From positions 1 through 64,000 of the forward strand of contig NZ_KB898205.1 in assembly GCF_000377505.1 (NCBI RefSeq): 64,000 nt of DNA, given 5' to 3'. A model generated the notes under the pieces. The model was given only the letters and a program-made list of their open reading frames with translations, did not search any database and was not told the origin of the DNA. Positions 39,021 to 50,043 of this stretch are shown one piece after another. A program made the position numbers and the translations under genes. Numbering within the stretch: position 1 is the first letter of the stretch; the number at the start of each line of letters is the position of its first letter. This DNA is from Paenibacillus massiliensis 2301065 = DSM 16942 (GTDB lineage: Bacteria > Bacillota > Bacilli > Paenibacillales > Paenibacillaceae).

Positions 39021-39976
39021 AATCTCTCCAGCTGTACGGGCACCTCAACCTGCCGCAGAATTGAATGCAGCACAGCCTGCGAATTTGCGTGATCCATGCG
39101 GGCCTCCGGGCGCAGCAGCAAGCGGTGTGCCAGCACATAAGGAGCCAAGGTCTTCACATCGTCAGGAAGCACATAGTCTCTCTCTTGCAAAAAGGCATAA
39201 GCCTTGACAGCCATAACAAAAGATAGGGCGGCACGAGGGCTGGCCCCAAGCAGCACGGCTGAATTTTCACGCGTAGAACGAACCACTCCCAGCAGATAGG
39301 ATGCTACATCCTCATTCAGATAGACATCACGAATCTCGCGCTGAATGGCTGCGATCTGCTCCATATTAGCTACAGGCTCCAGTTTGTCCACTGGCTGGCC
39401 TTGCTGATGGCTGAACAGCAGATTTCTCTCTGTCTCTTCATCTGGGTAGCCCAGACTGAGCTTCAGCATGAATCGATCCAGCTGCGCTTCAGGAAGCATA
39501 TACGTACCTTCGAAGTCAATTGGGTTCTGGGTGGCACACAGCATGAACGGGGATGGTAGTGGATATGTCTCGCCATCCACAGTGACGCTCCGTTCCTCCA
39601 TAACCTCCAGCAGGGCAGATTGTGTCTTGGTTGTGGCTCTGTTAATCTCATCGGCAAGCAAAATATTCGTCATGACCGGACCGGGTCTGAAGTAGAATTT
39701 CTCATCCTTGGGGTGGAAAATGGATACCCCTGTAATATCACTTGGCAACAAGTCCGGGTTACATTGAATCCGTCTGTAATCGCCTCGCATGGACTTTGCC
39801 AATGCTTTGATCATCTGAGTTTTGCCAGTACCCGGCACATCCTCGATGAGTACATGCCCTCCCGCAAGCATCGCGGTCATGAGCAGCTGTATTTCAAAAG
39901 ATTTACCTAGTATGCATGATTCTAGATTCGTACGGACTGCAGAGATCGTCTGCAGAGATTCTTGGCGAACGGGCAT
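39017..39976 (-). CDS. MoxR-family AAA+ ATPase
   Basis: 319 residues. Walker A VPGTGKTQMIKALA, Walker B ILLADEINRA, sensor I ATQNPIDFEGT and a C-terminal lid domain are present. MoxR ATPases act as chaperones for the DUF58/VWA partner encoded next to them. AGGAGGTA precedes the ATG. It is the first gene of the operon with the DUF58 and transglutaminase genes. Confidence 0.95.
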   Translation of the reverse strand: MPVRQESLQTISAVRTNLESCILGKSFEIQLLMTAMLAGGHVLIEDVPGTGKTQMIKALAKSMRGDYRRIQCNPDLLPSDITGVSIFHPKDEKFYFRPGPVMTNILLADEINRATTKTQSALLEVMEERSVTVDGETYPLPSPFMLCATQNPIDFEGTYMLPEAQLDRFMLKLSLGYPDEETERNLLFSHQQGQPVDKLEPVANMEQIAAIQREIRDVYLNEDVASYLLGVVRSTRENSAVLLGASPRAALSFVMAVKAYAFLQERDYVLPDDVKTLAPYVLAHRLLLRPEARMDHANSQAVLHSILRQVEVPVQLERL

Positions 39977-40066
39977 ATAATCGTGTACCTCCTAAAATAT
40001 CAACATGCAGTCCGTTCACAGGACGTAAACGATTCAACTGCTATTCTATTAAGAGCATTCATTAAA

Positions 40067-40129
40067 TTTATTGAGTTTATTGAGTTTGTTGAGTTTATTG
40101 TGTTTACTGAGTTTATTGAATTCATTGCA
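40067..40129. repeat. Tandem array, seven imperfect 9-bp units
   Basis: Units TTTATTGAG, TTTATTGAG, TTTGTTGAG, TTTATTGTG, TTTACTGAG, TTTATTGAA, TTCATTGCA, with more decay toward the right. It starts about 90 bases upstream of the MoxR start. Confidence 0.9.
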
Positions 40130-40322
40130 TTCATGAGTAAGTGCATTAAGATGTTGGACTCTACGATATAGCTTCTATTAAAAGTAGTTTCTATTTATTA
40201 TTGTACATGAACATGAAGCGAGAGTACACTTGCCACAGCTTCCAGATTCAAGTATTCCTATGATTTTCTCTATAACTATCAATTTCTCATATCTATGTAC
40301 AATACCCAGTGTAGCTAACAGC

Positions 40323-40352
40323 AAAACACCCCGGAACTCTGCTCCGGGATGT
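40323..40352 (-). terminator. Terminator after spoVAEb
   Basis: Minus strand: CATCCCGGA, loop GCAGAG, TTCCGGGGTG, then TTTTG. Confidence 0.8.
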
Positions 40353-40462
40353 CGGCATTCGCTTATTAGATGATGAAGCTTTTGAATTCACGACCTGATC
40401 TGCAGGTCGCCGCAGAAACCGATGTATACGACATGTAAATGTTATGTTCAGCTAAGACAGCT

Positions 40463-40813
40463 TTATCCTTTGGGCCGAACGACCAATGCTGCCAGAAAGG
40501 AGAAAATGATCGCAGAGGAGATGCCCGCACTCGTCAGGCTGAAGATGCCGGTAATAACCCCCATCCATCCTTGTGTCTCCAGTTCTGTCAGTGCTCCGTG
40601 GACGAGTTGATTACCGAAGCTGGTAATGGGCACGGTTGCTCCAGCCCCTGCGAACTTAATTAGTGGATCATAAATGCCTACTGCATCTGCTACTGCCCCC
40701 GCAACGACAAGCGAACTCATCGTATGGGCAGGAGTCAGCTTGAATACATCAATTAAGATTTGCCCCACGACACAGATCGCGCCACCTACTAAGAAAGCCC
40801 ATAAAAATTGCAT
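40463..40813 (-). CDS. spoVAEb: Stage V sporulation protein AEb
   Basis: 116 residues with three or four hydrophobic segments (FLVGGAICVVGQ, TMSSLVVAGAVADAVG, MGVITGIFSLTSAG, AIIFSFLAALVV). This is the SpoVAEb membrane subunit of the SpoVA channel, which moves dipicolinic acid into spores. It lies 1 base after spoVAD and ends in a terminator. Only the C-D-Eb trio is present; no spoVAA, AB or AF is seen here. Confidence 0.92.
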   Translation of the reverse strand: MQFLWAFLVGGAICVVGQILIDVFKLTPAHTMSSLVVAGAVADAVGIYDPLIKFAGAGATVPITSFGNQLVHGALTELETQGWMGVITGIFSLTSAGISSAIIFSFLAALVVRPKG

Positions 40814-40814
40814 A

Positions 40815-41834
40815 TTATTGTCCTCCTGCTTCTAAAGCTACAGCATGTGCAACACATGGAATACTGTCTCCTTGCTGATACGAAAGTGGCGATAAGAGTG
40901 CTCCTGTAGCAACAACCAGCACTCGCTTCAGTTCCCTACTCTGAAGGCGCTTGAGCAGATGCCCATAGGTCACTACTGCTGCACAGCCGCAGCCGCTTCC
41001 ACCCGCAATAACTTGCTTCTGCTTCTCACGATCAAAGATCATGAGCCCGCAGTCGTTAAATTCCGTCGCTTCGGTATCCATCCCATGATCCTTAAGTAAT
41101 TCCTTCATTATAGGCAGACCCACAGATGCGAGGTCACCAGTCACAATCAAATCATAATCCTGAACACTTCTTCCCGTATCTCGAAAATGAGAAAGAATGG
41201 TGTCTGCTGCTGCTGGAGCCATAGCGCCTCCCATATTGAACGGGTCCTTAATCCCCATATCCTGTACCCTGCCTATGGTCGCACAGTCAACAATTGCACC
41301 ATTGCCGGTGGTACCAACGACGGCACAGCCTGCCCCAGTAACGGTATATTGTGCGGTTGGCGGCTTCTGAGAGCCATATTCCGTAGGATAGCGGAATTGC
41401 TTTTCTGCCGTACAATTGTGACTGGAAGTACCCGCGATGGCATAATCTGCGCCCCCTGAATCCACAATAAGGGAAGCCAAAGCAAGGCTCTCCATCGAGG
41501 TGGAGCAGGCACCAAATACGCCCAGGTAAGGGATGCCAAGCTTACGAGCAGCAAAGGAACTGCTAATAATCTGGTTCAGCAAGTCGCCGCCCACAAAAAA
41601 CTGAATATCATCCTTGGTCAGATTGGAGTTGACCAGAGCAAGCTGTGAGGCTTGCTCCAGCAAGCGGCGTTCAGCTTTTTCCCAAGTCTTCTCATCAATC
41701 TCAAGGTTGTCATACACATAGCTGAAATCTGCGGCAAGGGGACCCTCGCCTTCATCAGGGCCAACTACAGTAGCGCTTCCCGCAATCCGCGGACGTGATT
41801 CGAATTTCCAGGTCTGCTCACCCAATCTTTTCAT
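40815..41834 (-). CDS. spoVAD: Stage V sporulation protein AD
   Basis: 339 residues with a thiolase-like fold; SpoVAD binds dipicolinic acid. It begins MKRLGEQTWKFE and contains VVGPDEGEGPLA, LGVFGACSTSMESLAL and a C-terminal VVATGALLSPLSYQQGDSIPCVAHA segment. Its start overlaps the stop codon of spoVAC. Confidence 0.95.
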   Translation of the reverse strand: MKRLGEQTWKFESRPRIAGSATVVGPDEGEGPLAADFSYVYDNLEIDEKTWEKAERRLLEQASQLALVNSNLTKDDIQFFVGGDLLNQIISSSFAARKLGIPYLGVFGACSTSMESLALASLIVDSGGADYAIAGTSSHNCTAEKQFRYPTEYGSQKPPTAQYTVTGAGCAVVGTTGNGAIVDCATIGRVQDMGIKDPFNMGGAMAPAAADTILSHFRDTGRSVQDYDLIVTGDLASVGLPIMKELLKDHGMDTEATEFNDCGLMIFDREKQKQVIAGGSGCGCAAVVTYGHLLKRLQSRELKRVLVVATGALLSPLSYQQGDSIPCVAHAVALEAGGQ

Positions 41835-42340
41835 AAATGGTTGCCTCCTACACCTAGAGCTGCATAGACAAGTCCAATGATGAACGCAGCGACCACGCCG
41901 AATACAATGACGGAGCCCGCAAGCTTGAACATACTGGCACCGACACCAAGCACCAGACCTTCTGACCGATGCTCAATTGCAGCTGAACACATGGAGTTGG
42001 CAAAGCCCGTTACAGGTACGGCTGTCCCTGCACCCGCCCACTGTGCGAACTTGTCGTATACCCCCATGCTGGTCAAAATGACGGAGATCAGAATCAAGAC
42101 CGCAACGGTTGGATTCCCTGCATCTTTTGCCGTCATATCGAATCCGGCCATAAAAGCACGGAGAATGGCCTGACCGATAAGACAAATAAAACCACCTACT
42201 AAAAAAGCACGGATGCAGTTCACCAGCACCTTTCTGGAAGGCTCATGCTTCTTGGCAATTTGCTGATATTCTTCCTCGTGGAGAGTCAATTTGGGCTTAA
42301 TCTGTTGTCCAGCATTGGAACGCCCTGTTTTCACAGCCAT
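41831..42340 (-). CDS. spoVAC: Stage V sporulation protein AC
   Basis: 169 residues from the ATG at 42340, which has AGGAGGTG upstream; a longer in-frame version is not supported. Several membrane segments are present. SpoVAC is a channel component of dipicolinic acid transport. It overlaps spoVAD by 4 bases and heads the trio. It shares the FLVGGFICLIGQ segment with spoVAEb, an expected paralogy. Confidence 0.93.
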   Translation of the reverse strand: MAVKTGRSNAGQQIKPKLTLHEEEYQQIAKKHEPSRKVLVNCIRAFLVGGFICLIGQAILRAFMAGFDMTAKDAGNPTVAVLILISVILTSMGVYDKFAQWAGAGTAVPVTGFANSMCSAAIEHRSEGLVLGVGASMFKLAGSVIVFGVVAAFIIGLVYAALGVGGNHL

Positions 42341-42552
42341 CCCCGCACCTCCTGTATCGTATTTAAATAAAGAACTAAAGGACAATCTTTCTCCATGTTC
42401 ATTATTTGTCGAGGGAGCCCTTGTTATGATTGGTAATTTCGTGCTGATCACCACTTCTGACAAACGGATTCAGCATGGACATTTATACATAATGCTTTAT
42501 ACTTAAACATAATAACTATCCGGCGGTTAATTAATGAGGAGTGATTACATAC

Positions 42553-43626
42553 ATGGATCAGCACACTTTAGAATTGTTCAGAACATTGACTGAATTCCCT
42601 TCTGCACCAGGGCATGAACGAGAGCTCAGAGCATGGGTGAAGGACAAGATGTCATCTTACACCAATGAATTCGTACAGGATCATCTGGGAAGCCTGTTCG
42701 GTGTTGTAAGAGGCGATGAAGAAGGACCTCGCGTCATGGTAGCGGGACATTTTGATGAGGTTGGCTTCTTGGTCAACGGCATTACAGATACTGGCATGAT
42801 CAAATTCCAACAGCTCGGCGGCTGGTGGAGTCAAGCAGTCATGTCTCAGCGACTTCAGGTCATCACGCCAAATGGACCTATCGAAGGCGTTGTGGGCTCG
42901 ACGCCTACACACCTGCTCGATGATGCCGCGCGCAGCAAACCTGTTGAATTGAAGCACATGTATCTGGATATCGGTGCAGATAGTCGTGAGGAAGTAGAGG
43001 CTTTGGGAATTGTGCCCGGGACATCCATTGTTCCAGTAAGCAAGTTCACACCTCTGGCTAACCCCAAAAAAATAATGGCCAAGGCTTGGGACAACCGCTA
43101 TGGTGTCGGCCTGGCAATTGAGCTTCTTGAGGCTGTACATAAGGAAAAGCTGCCAAACACGTTATATACGGGAGCTACTGTGCAGGAGGAATTGGGGCTG
43201 CGAGGAGCAAGAACGGCGGCCAATCTCATTCAGCCGGACATTTTTTTCGCACTTGATTGTAGTGCAGCTAATGATATGACCGGCGACAAAAATGCCTATG
43301 GGCATCTCGGTCACGGGGCTTTACTTCGCGTATTTGATCCTACGATGTTGACCCACCGTGGGTTGGTGGAATATGTAAAGGATATGGCGGATACCCATCG
43401 TATTAAGTATCAATATTTCATCTCTCCAGGTGGAACAGACGCTGGTCAGGTTCATTTAAGTGGTAAAGGTGTGCCTTCCACTGTCATTGGCATATGTGGT
43501 AGATACATCCATACCTCTGGCTCCATTATTCACACAGATGATTATGCAGCTGCAAAAGAACTGATTATCAAGCTTGTGAAGCATCTGGATCGCACCACAC
43601 TCAATACCATCATTGAGAACTCGTGA
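42553..43626 (+). CDS. M42 family metallopeptidase (aminopeptidase)
   Basis: 357 residues from the ATG at 42553; the in-frame GTG four codons earlier overlaps its own ribosome site. The M42 metal ligands and catalytic residues are visible: AGHFDEVGF (His), AWDNRYG (Asp), [10 protein letters not shown] (Glu-Glu), ALDCSAAND (Asp) and CGRYIHT (His). M42 enzymes form tetrahedral dodecamers and trim peptides. It is transcribed alone, divergently from the spoVA operon. Confidence 0.93.
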   Translation: MDQHTLELFRTLTEFPSAPGHERELRAWVKDKMSSYTNEFVQDHLGSLFGVVRGDEEGPRVMVAGHFDEVGFLVNGITDTGMIKFQQLGGWWSQAVMSQRLQVITPNGPIEGVVGSTPTHLLDDAARSKPVELKHMYLDIGADSREEVEALGIVPGTSIVPVSKFTPLANPKKIMAKAWDNRYGVGLAIELLEAVHKEKLPNTLYTGATVQEELGLRGARTAANLIQPDIFFALDCSAANDMTGDKNAYGHLGHGALLRVFDPTMLTHRGLVEYVKDMADTHRIKYQYFISPGGTDAGQVHLSGKGVPSTVIGICGRYIHTSGSIIHTDDYAAAKELIIKLVKHLDRTTLNTIIENS

Positions 43627-43665
43627 TCATGCCGAGATCATGAGACTTACACAGCCACAATGATC

Positions 43666-43725
43666 AAAGCCATGCTCCTGGCTCGTCTATCCTGAAAAGG
43701 GATACGTGCCGCAGAGCATGGCTTT
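43666..43725. repeat. 12-bp perfect inverted repeat between convergent genes
   Basis: AAAGCCATGCTC (43666-43677) pairs with GAGCATGGCTTT (43714-43725). An inner TATCC/GGATA hairpin gives a cruciform-like fold. No strong U-run is present, so it would be a weak bidirectional terminator at best. Confidence 0.7.
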
Positions 43726-43748
43726 GGTGTGTTGTCACTACTAATTCA

Positions 43749-44471
43749 TCAAACGGATCGAAAAATGTACGCGACCGTCACCAGTAGCAGCGTCAGAGCA
43801 ATGCAAATGTTCTCGACCCTGGCTCCCTTCTTCGTTCCTGTGCTCATCAGGCGGAAGCGAAGGCGCAGATTCAGGGGCGGTAGTGGCTTAATGCCATTAT
43901 TGGTCAAGGAATCCGCAAGGAGATGCACTACATAGGCTATACCACCTGCCAGCCAGATGCTGTCTCCATAAGCGGCTGTTGTGCCATACAGCAGCCCTGT
44001 CCAGGCTGCCGCTCCATAGAGCGTATGCGTCAGCCCACGATGAGGGACAATCGTGCAAATTACGAGCAGACTGCCCGCAATATAATTCCACGGACTATAA
44101 GCACCACCGTACCAAGCGAACCCCGCGCCTAGCGCAAACAGAATGACCTTCCGTAAGGAGCGGGAAGGAATCCACGCCACGACGGCCATAATCCCTGCCA
44201 GAATCCAATCCCATGGGTAGCTGAATACACCTGCCATGAACACAATCACAGCACCGATTAGCGTCAATATCTGTACCCAACGCAACAGCTTCCGTGGCAT
44301 CGTCCTGCTGAGCAAGAGCGAATTCGGTTCATCAATATCCGGCAGCAAGGATCCAATCACAGCCGCTGCGGCAGCGGGCAATGTTACATCATAGCCTTGC
44401 AGCACAAGCACTGACCAGCTAACGCCAGTACCAATAATAATATGGGCTCTTCCCATCATGATGTCATGCAT
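43749..44471 (-). CDS. Metal-dependent hydrolase, YdjM-like membrane protein (DUF457)
   Basis: 240 residues with about six membrane segments. The DUF457/YdjM hallmarks are GRAHIIIGTG at the N-terminus, LLPDIDEPNSLL, HRGLTHTLYG and VHLLADSLTNNG. These His/Asp motifs suggest metal binding in a membrane phosphohydrolase-like fold. Function is unknown; YdjM is linked to wall or SOS functions in Bacillus. Two in-frame starts (44471 and four codons later) both have weak ribosome sites. Confidence 0.85.
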   Translation of the reverse strand: MHDIMMGRAHIIIGTGVSWSVLVLQGYDVTLPAAAAAVIGSLLPDIDEPNSLLLSRTMPRKLLRWVQILTLIGAVIVFMAGVFSYPWDWILAGIMAVVAWIPSRSLRKVILFALGAGFAWYGGAYSPWNYIAGSLLVICTIVPHRGLTHTLYGAAAWTGLLYGTTAAYGDSIWLAGGIAYVVHLLADSLTNNGIKPLPPLNLRLRFRLMSTGTKKGARVENICIALTLLLVTVAYIFRSV

Positions 44472-44590
44472 CCTCTCTATTCATCTGGGCAGCCACAATG
44501 TCAATAATGGATGTTACCGCTCCATTCCCTCATATATTGTATAGCAAGTCATTGTAGGGAACAATAGTTCGCATTTCTTATTTTACTATC

Positions 44591-44627
44591 AGCTTCGCTG
44601 AAAGCTTATATATTCTATCATCTTAAT
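44591..44627. repeat. Terminator-adjacent element, copy B
   Basis: TCAGC-TTC-GCTGA hairpin, then AAGCTTATATATTCTATC and ATCTTAAT, next to the A-run of the following terminator. Very similar to copy A at 17952-17988. Confidence 0.65.
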
Positions 44628-44664
44628 AAAAAGAGGCAGCGACACCCCCCAAGGGCTCGCTGCC
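44628..44664 (-). terminator. Terminator after the PTS gene
   Basis: Minus strand: GGCAGCGA, 14-base loop, TCGCTGCC, then TCTTTTT. Confidence 0.85.
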
Positions 44665-44703
44665 TATCCATGATATGAACATTATAGTAGCTTTATCGTC
44701 GAA

Positions 44704-46587
<1,884 letters not shown>

Positions 46588-46621
46588 TTATTAGAACAGG
46601 TGGAACCGATTTTTGAGCACA

Positions 46622-46684
46622 CAAAAAACCTAAGCCATTGGCGAGGGGACACATGTAGTCCTATTCCTCCCATGACTTAGGTTT
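46622..46684 (-). terminator. Terminator in the PTS gene leader, overlapped by RAT 1
   Basis: Minus strand: AACCTAAG.. pairs with ..CTTAGGTT, then TTTTG. It overlaps the RAT at 46680-46709, so RAT formation prevents terminator formation. Confidence 0.9.
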
Positions 46685-46709
46685 TGCCTGCATAACCAGT
46701 AACAATCCC
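46680..46709 (-). promoter_or_regulatory. Ribonucleic antiterminator (RAT 1), LicT type
   Basis: Minus strand: GGGATTGTTACTGG, short loop, TGCAGGCAAAACCT, close to the canonical BglG/LicT target. LicT binding would let transcription proceed into the PTS gene. Confidence 0.92.
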
Positions 46710-46741
46710 AGTTAAATCATTATTCAGTTCCTGTTAGACAT

Positions 46742-46771
46742 ATCGTAAACGACAGCCTTGAAGATTGTCAA
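46742..46771 (-). promoter_or_regulatory. Promoter of the PTS gene
   Basis: Minus strand: -35 TTGACA (46771-46766), 18-base spacer, -10 TACGAT (46747-46742), about 40 bases upstream of RAT 1. It lies between licT and the PTS gene, which are therefore separately initiated. Confidence 0.6.
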
Positions 46772-46812
46772 CAACTATTTTAAATTCATATAACAACTTG
46801 ATAAAGCGCTAT

Positions 46813-47664
46813 TTAATCATTCGCAACCTCAGGCCCACGTGTAATCACTCGCTGAATATGAATCATTAGATACAGCTTTTCCTCATTCGTTAGAACATGA
46901 TTATACTCATTTTGGATAAAGACATTGATCTTCTCCACACAGGCTGCTGCCTCAGGATGCTTATCCCGAATGAGATCATAGAAATGGTCATCATGGTTAT
47001 CATAATGCGTGCCGTTGAATATCCGCTGCGAGAAGAATTTCAAATGCGTAATAAAGCGAAAATAGCTTAATGATTCCTCATCCAGCTCCATTTTAAAGTG
47101 ATATTTGGCAATATTCACAATTTGCTGAATGAATTTGGTAATATTCATCGTAGTCGCTACTTCTTCGTTCATCTCCGCATTAACGAGGTGAATAGCAATA
47201 AAGGCCGCCTCATCCGGAGGGAGCTCTACGCCCAGCTTATGCTTAATCTGCTCCAGTGTCTTGAGACCCAGATTGAACTCCTCTTTGTAGAGCTGCTTGA
47301 TCTCCCACAAGAGGGCATTTTTAATCTCTATTCCCTGCTCATAACGTTCCATGGCAAAGTGAATGTGATCTGTCAGCGACACATAGATATTCTCATTCAG
47401 GTTCCGGTCCTGATCACGCTTGGCGTCACTGATAATTCCTTCCACGATCTCAATCAGCTCCAGTGGTACTTCCCGCAGCAGCATCTTGAAATTATCGGTG
47501 GTCTGCTTATTTTTCAGTGCAAATACCTTCTGGATCCGCGTCTCATCAACCTGATCTCCGGGCTTCTTCTTAAACGCAATTCCACGCCCCATGATGACAG
47601 CCTCTGTACCGTCCGTTTGATATACACTGATTACGTTGTTGTTAATGACTTTGGCTATTTTCAT
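46813..47664 (-). CDS. licT: LicT/BglG family transcription antiterminator
   Basis: 283 residues, the usual length. The N-terminal RNA-binding CAT domain spans about 1-55 (MKIAKVINNNVISVYQ). Two PRD domains follow (about 65-170 and 172-283), with regulatory His in LTDHIHFAMERY and LMIHIQRV. PTS-dependent phosphorylation of the PRDs sets its activity: beta-glucosides activate it, and HPr-P is needed for full activity. It probably acts on all three antiterminators in this module. GGGGGAT precedes the ATG. It is itself preceded by a promoter, cre site and RAT. Confidence 0.95.
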   Translation of the reverse strand: MKIAKVINNNVISVYQTDGTEAVIMGRGIAFKKKPGDQVDETRIQKVFALKNKQTTDNFKMLLREVPLELIEIVEGIISDAKRDQDRNLNENIYVSLTDHIHFAMERYEQGIEIKNALLWEIKQLYKEEFNLGLKTLEQIKHKLGVELPPDEAAFIAIHLVNAEMNEEVATTMNITKFIQQIVNIAKYHFKMELDEESLSYFRFITHLKFFSQRIFNGTHYDNHDDHFYDLIRDKHPEAAACVEKINVFIQNEYNHVLTNEEKLYLMIHIQRVITRGPEVAND

Positions 47665-47722
47665 GTTGATCCCCCGTTCTCACTGCACCAACCGCCCCTT
47701 ATTCATCTGGGTCTCGGGATAC

Positions 47723-47790
47723 AAAAAAAACCTAAAGCAGGCCAGAATAAAACAGGCAATATTGCCGGTCCTCTGACAGCTTAGGTTTTG
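47723..47790 (-). terminator. Terminator in the licT leader
   Basis: Minus strand: AACCTAAGC..GGACC.. pairs with ..GGCC..CTTTAGGTT, then TTTTTTT. It overlaps RAT 2. Confidence 0.85.
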
Positions 47791-47848
47791 CCTACACAGT
47801 CAGCACCATGCATGAGAGTACGCATAATACCCGTATAGTAACAATCCC
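47783..47848 (-). promoter_or_regulatory. Ribonucleic antiterminator (RAT 2) with elongated apical stem
   Basis: Minus strand: GGGATTGTTACT at one side and AGGCAAAACCT at the other match the LicT target. Between them, however, lie about 43 bases, not the usual handful. An extra stem (CTATAC pairs with GTGTAG) and an inner ATGC/GCAT stem account for it. The base contacts of LicT remain present. Confidence 0.8.
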
Positions 47849-47872
47849 AATAGTAAAGATGGATTCGCGTCA

Positions 47873-47901
47873 AGTATAGCCTGAAAACAGGGATATGTCA
47901 A
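47873..47901 (-). promoter_or_regulatory. SigA-type promoter of licT
   Basis: Minus strand: -35 TTGACA (47901-47896), 17-base spacer, -10 TATACT (47878-47873). Confidence 0.75.
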
Positions 47902-47910
47902 CGCTTTCAA
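47896..47910 (-). promoter_or_regulatory. Catabolite-responsive element (cre) over the licT promoter
   Basis: Minus strand TTGAAAGCGTTGACA fits the Bacillus cre consensus WTGNAANCGNWNNCW at every position. It overlaps the -35 box, so CcpA binding would block transcription when preferred sugars are present. Confidence 0.75.
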
Positions 47911-48003
47911 CCGAAATAAGCCTGCCGCAGCCTTATCCCCTCATTCCGAGGAGAAAAAGGACTCCGGCAGACGATTATAAGATATCAGGTAGTCGAGATG
48001 CGG

Positions 48004-49559
<1,556 letters not shown>

Positions 49560-49563
<4 letters not shown>

Positions 49564-49586
49564 ATGCCCTCTTACGGTAACATCCC
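49560..49586 (-). promoter_or_regulatory. RAT-like antiterminator (RAT 3), divergent sequence
   Basis: Minus strand: GGGATGTTACCG, short loop, GGGCATAACC. It overlaps the terminator's 5' arm, as a RAT does, but differs from RAT 1 and 2 at several positions. It might be read by another BglG-family protein or by LicT with lower affinity. Confidence 0.65.
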
Positions 49587-49614
49587 TAATGATACAGATT
49601 ATGGATTTGATAAA

Positions 49615-49644
49615 ACTCTAGCAAAAAAACAGCTAGCCTGTCAA
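49615..49644 (-). promoter_or_regulatory. Promoter of the GH1 gene
   Basis: Minus strand: -35 TTGACA (49644-49639), 18-base spacer, -10 TAGAGT (49620-49615). It lies about 30 bases upstream of RAT 3. Confidence 0.65.
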
Positions 49645-50043
49645 ATACATTATGTCTCTGATGTGCCCAAGTGATGTCAGGAAAGCGTTGGTTCCAGCAC
49701 AGGACCTACGTCTTTTTGCACATGCAAACCAAACATTTATCTGCAATAATTGTAATCAGTACGGCTGAATTCGGGTATATATGGATAATGATTCCACCCC
49801 AATAGACAGTCAGGCGGAGAGGGAGCCAAGTATACGCCCTCTTGTTATCTTACATAACCTTTTTACATATATGTTATAGAACCCTTCTGCTTAATGTAAT
49901 TATATCTATCTATAACATGACGTTAATCTATCTTGAATACAGTAGTAATATTGACTTCGCTACGGGCTTGGAGCAAAAATCGGTTCAGAGTACATGATGC
50001 TACATCCAGAAAATAACCGCCAGGTTATGAAGAAAGGACGCTG
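49645..50043. other. Intergenic region between the GH1 promoter and GH26
   Basis: About 400 bases without a gene. A weak cre-like match (AGGAAAGCGTTGGTT, two mismatches) lies near 49680. The ribosome site AGAAAGGA of the GH26 gene is at the right end. Confidence 0.5.

Larger units (their letters stand above)
39977..40462. other. Intergenic region between the MoxR operon and spoVAEb
   Basis: Nearly 490 bases without a convincing gene. It holds the 9-bp tandem array (40067-40129) and the spoVAEb terminator (40323-40352). Confidence 0.6.

Noticed and set aside
39962-40171. Plus-strand reading frame through the 9-bp array
   Set aside because: The apparent FIEFIEF repeat is only a translation of the DNA tandem array (period divisible by 3).
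49676-49695. cre-like sequence between GH1 and GH26
   Set aside because: Two mismatches to the consensus and more than 30 bases upstream of the GH1 promoter; only mentioned as weak.
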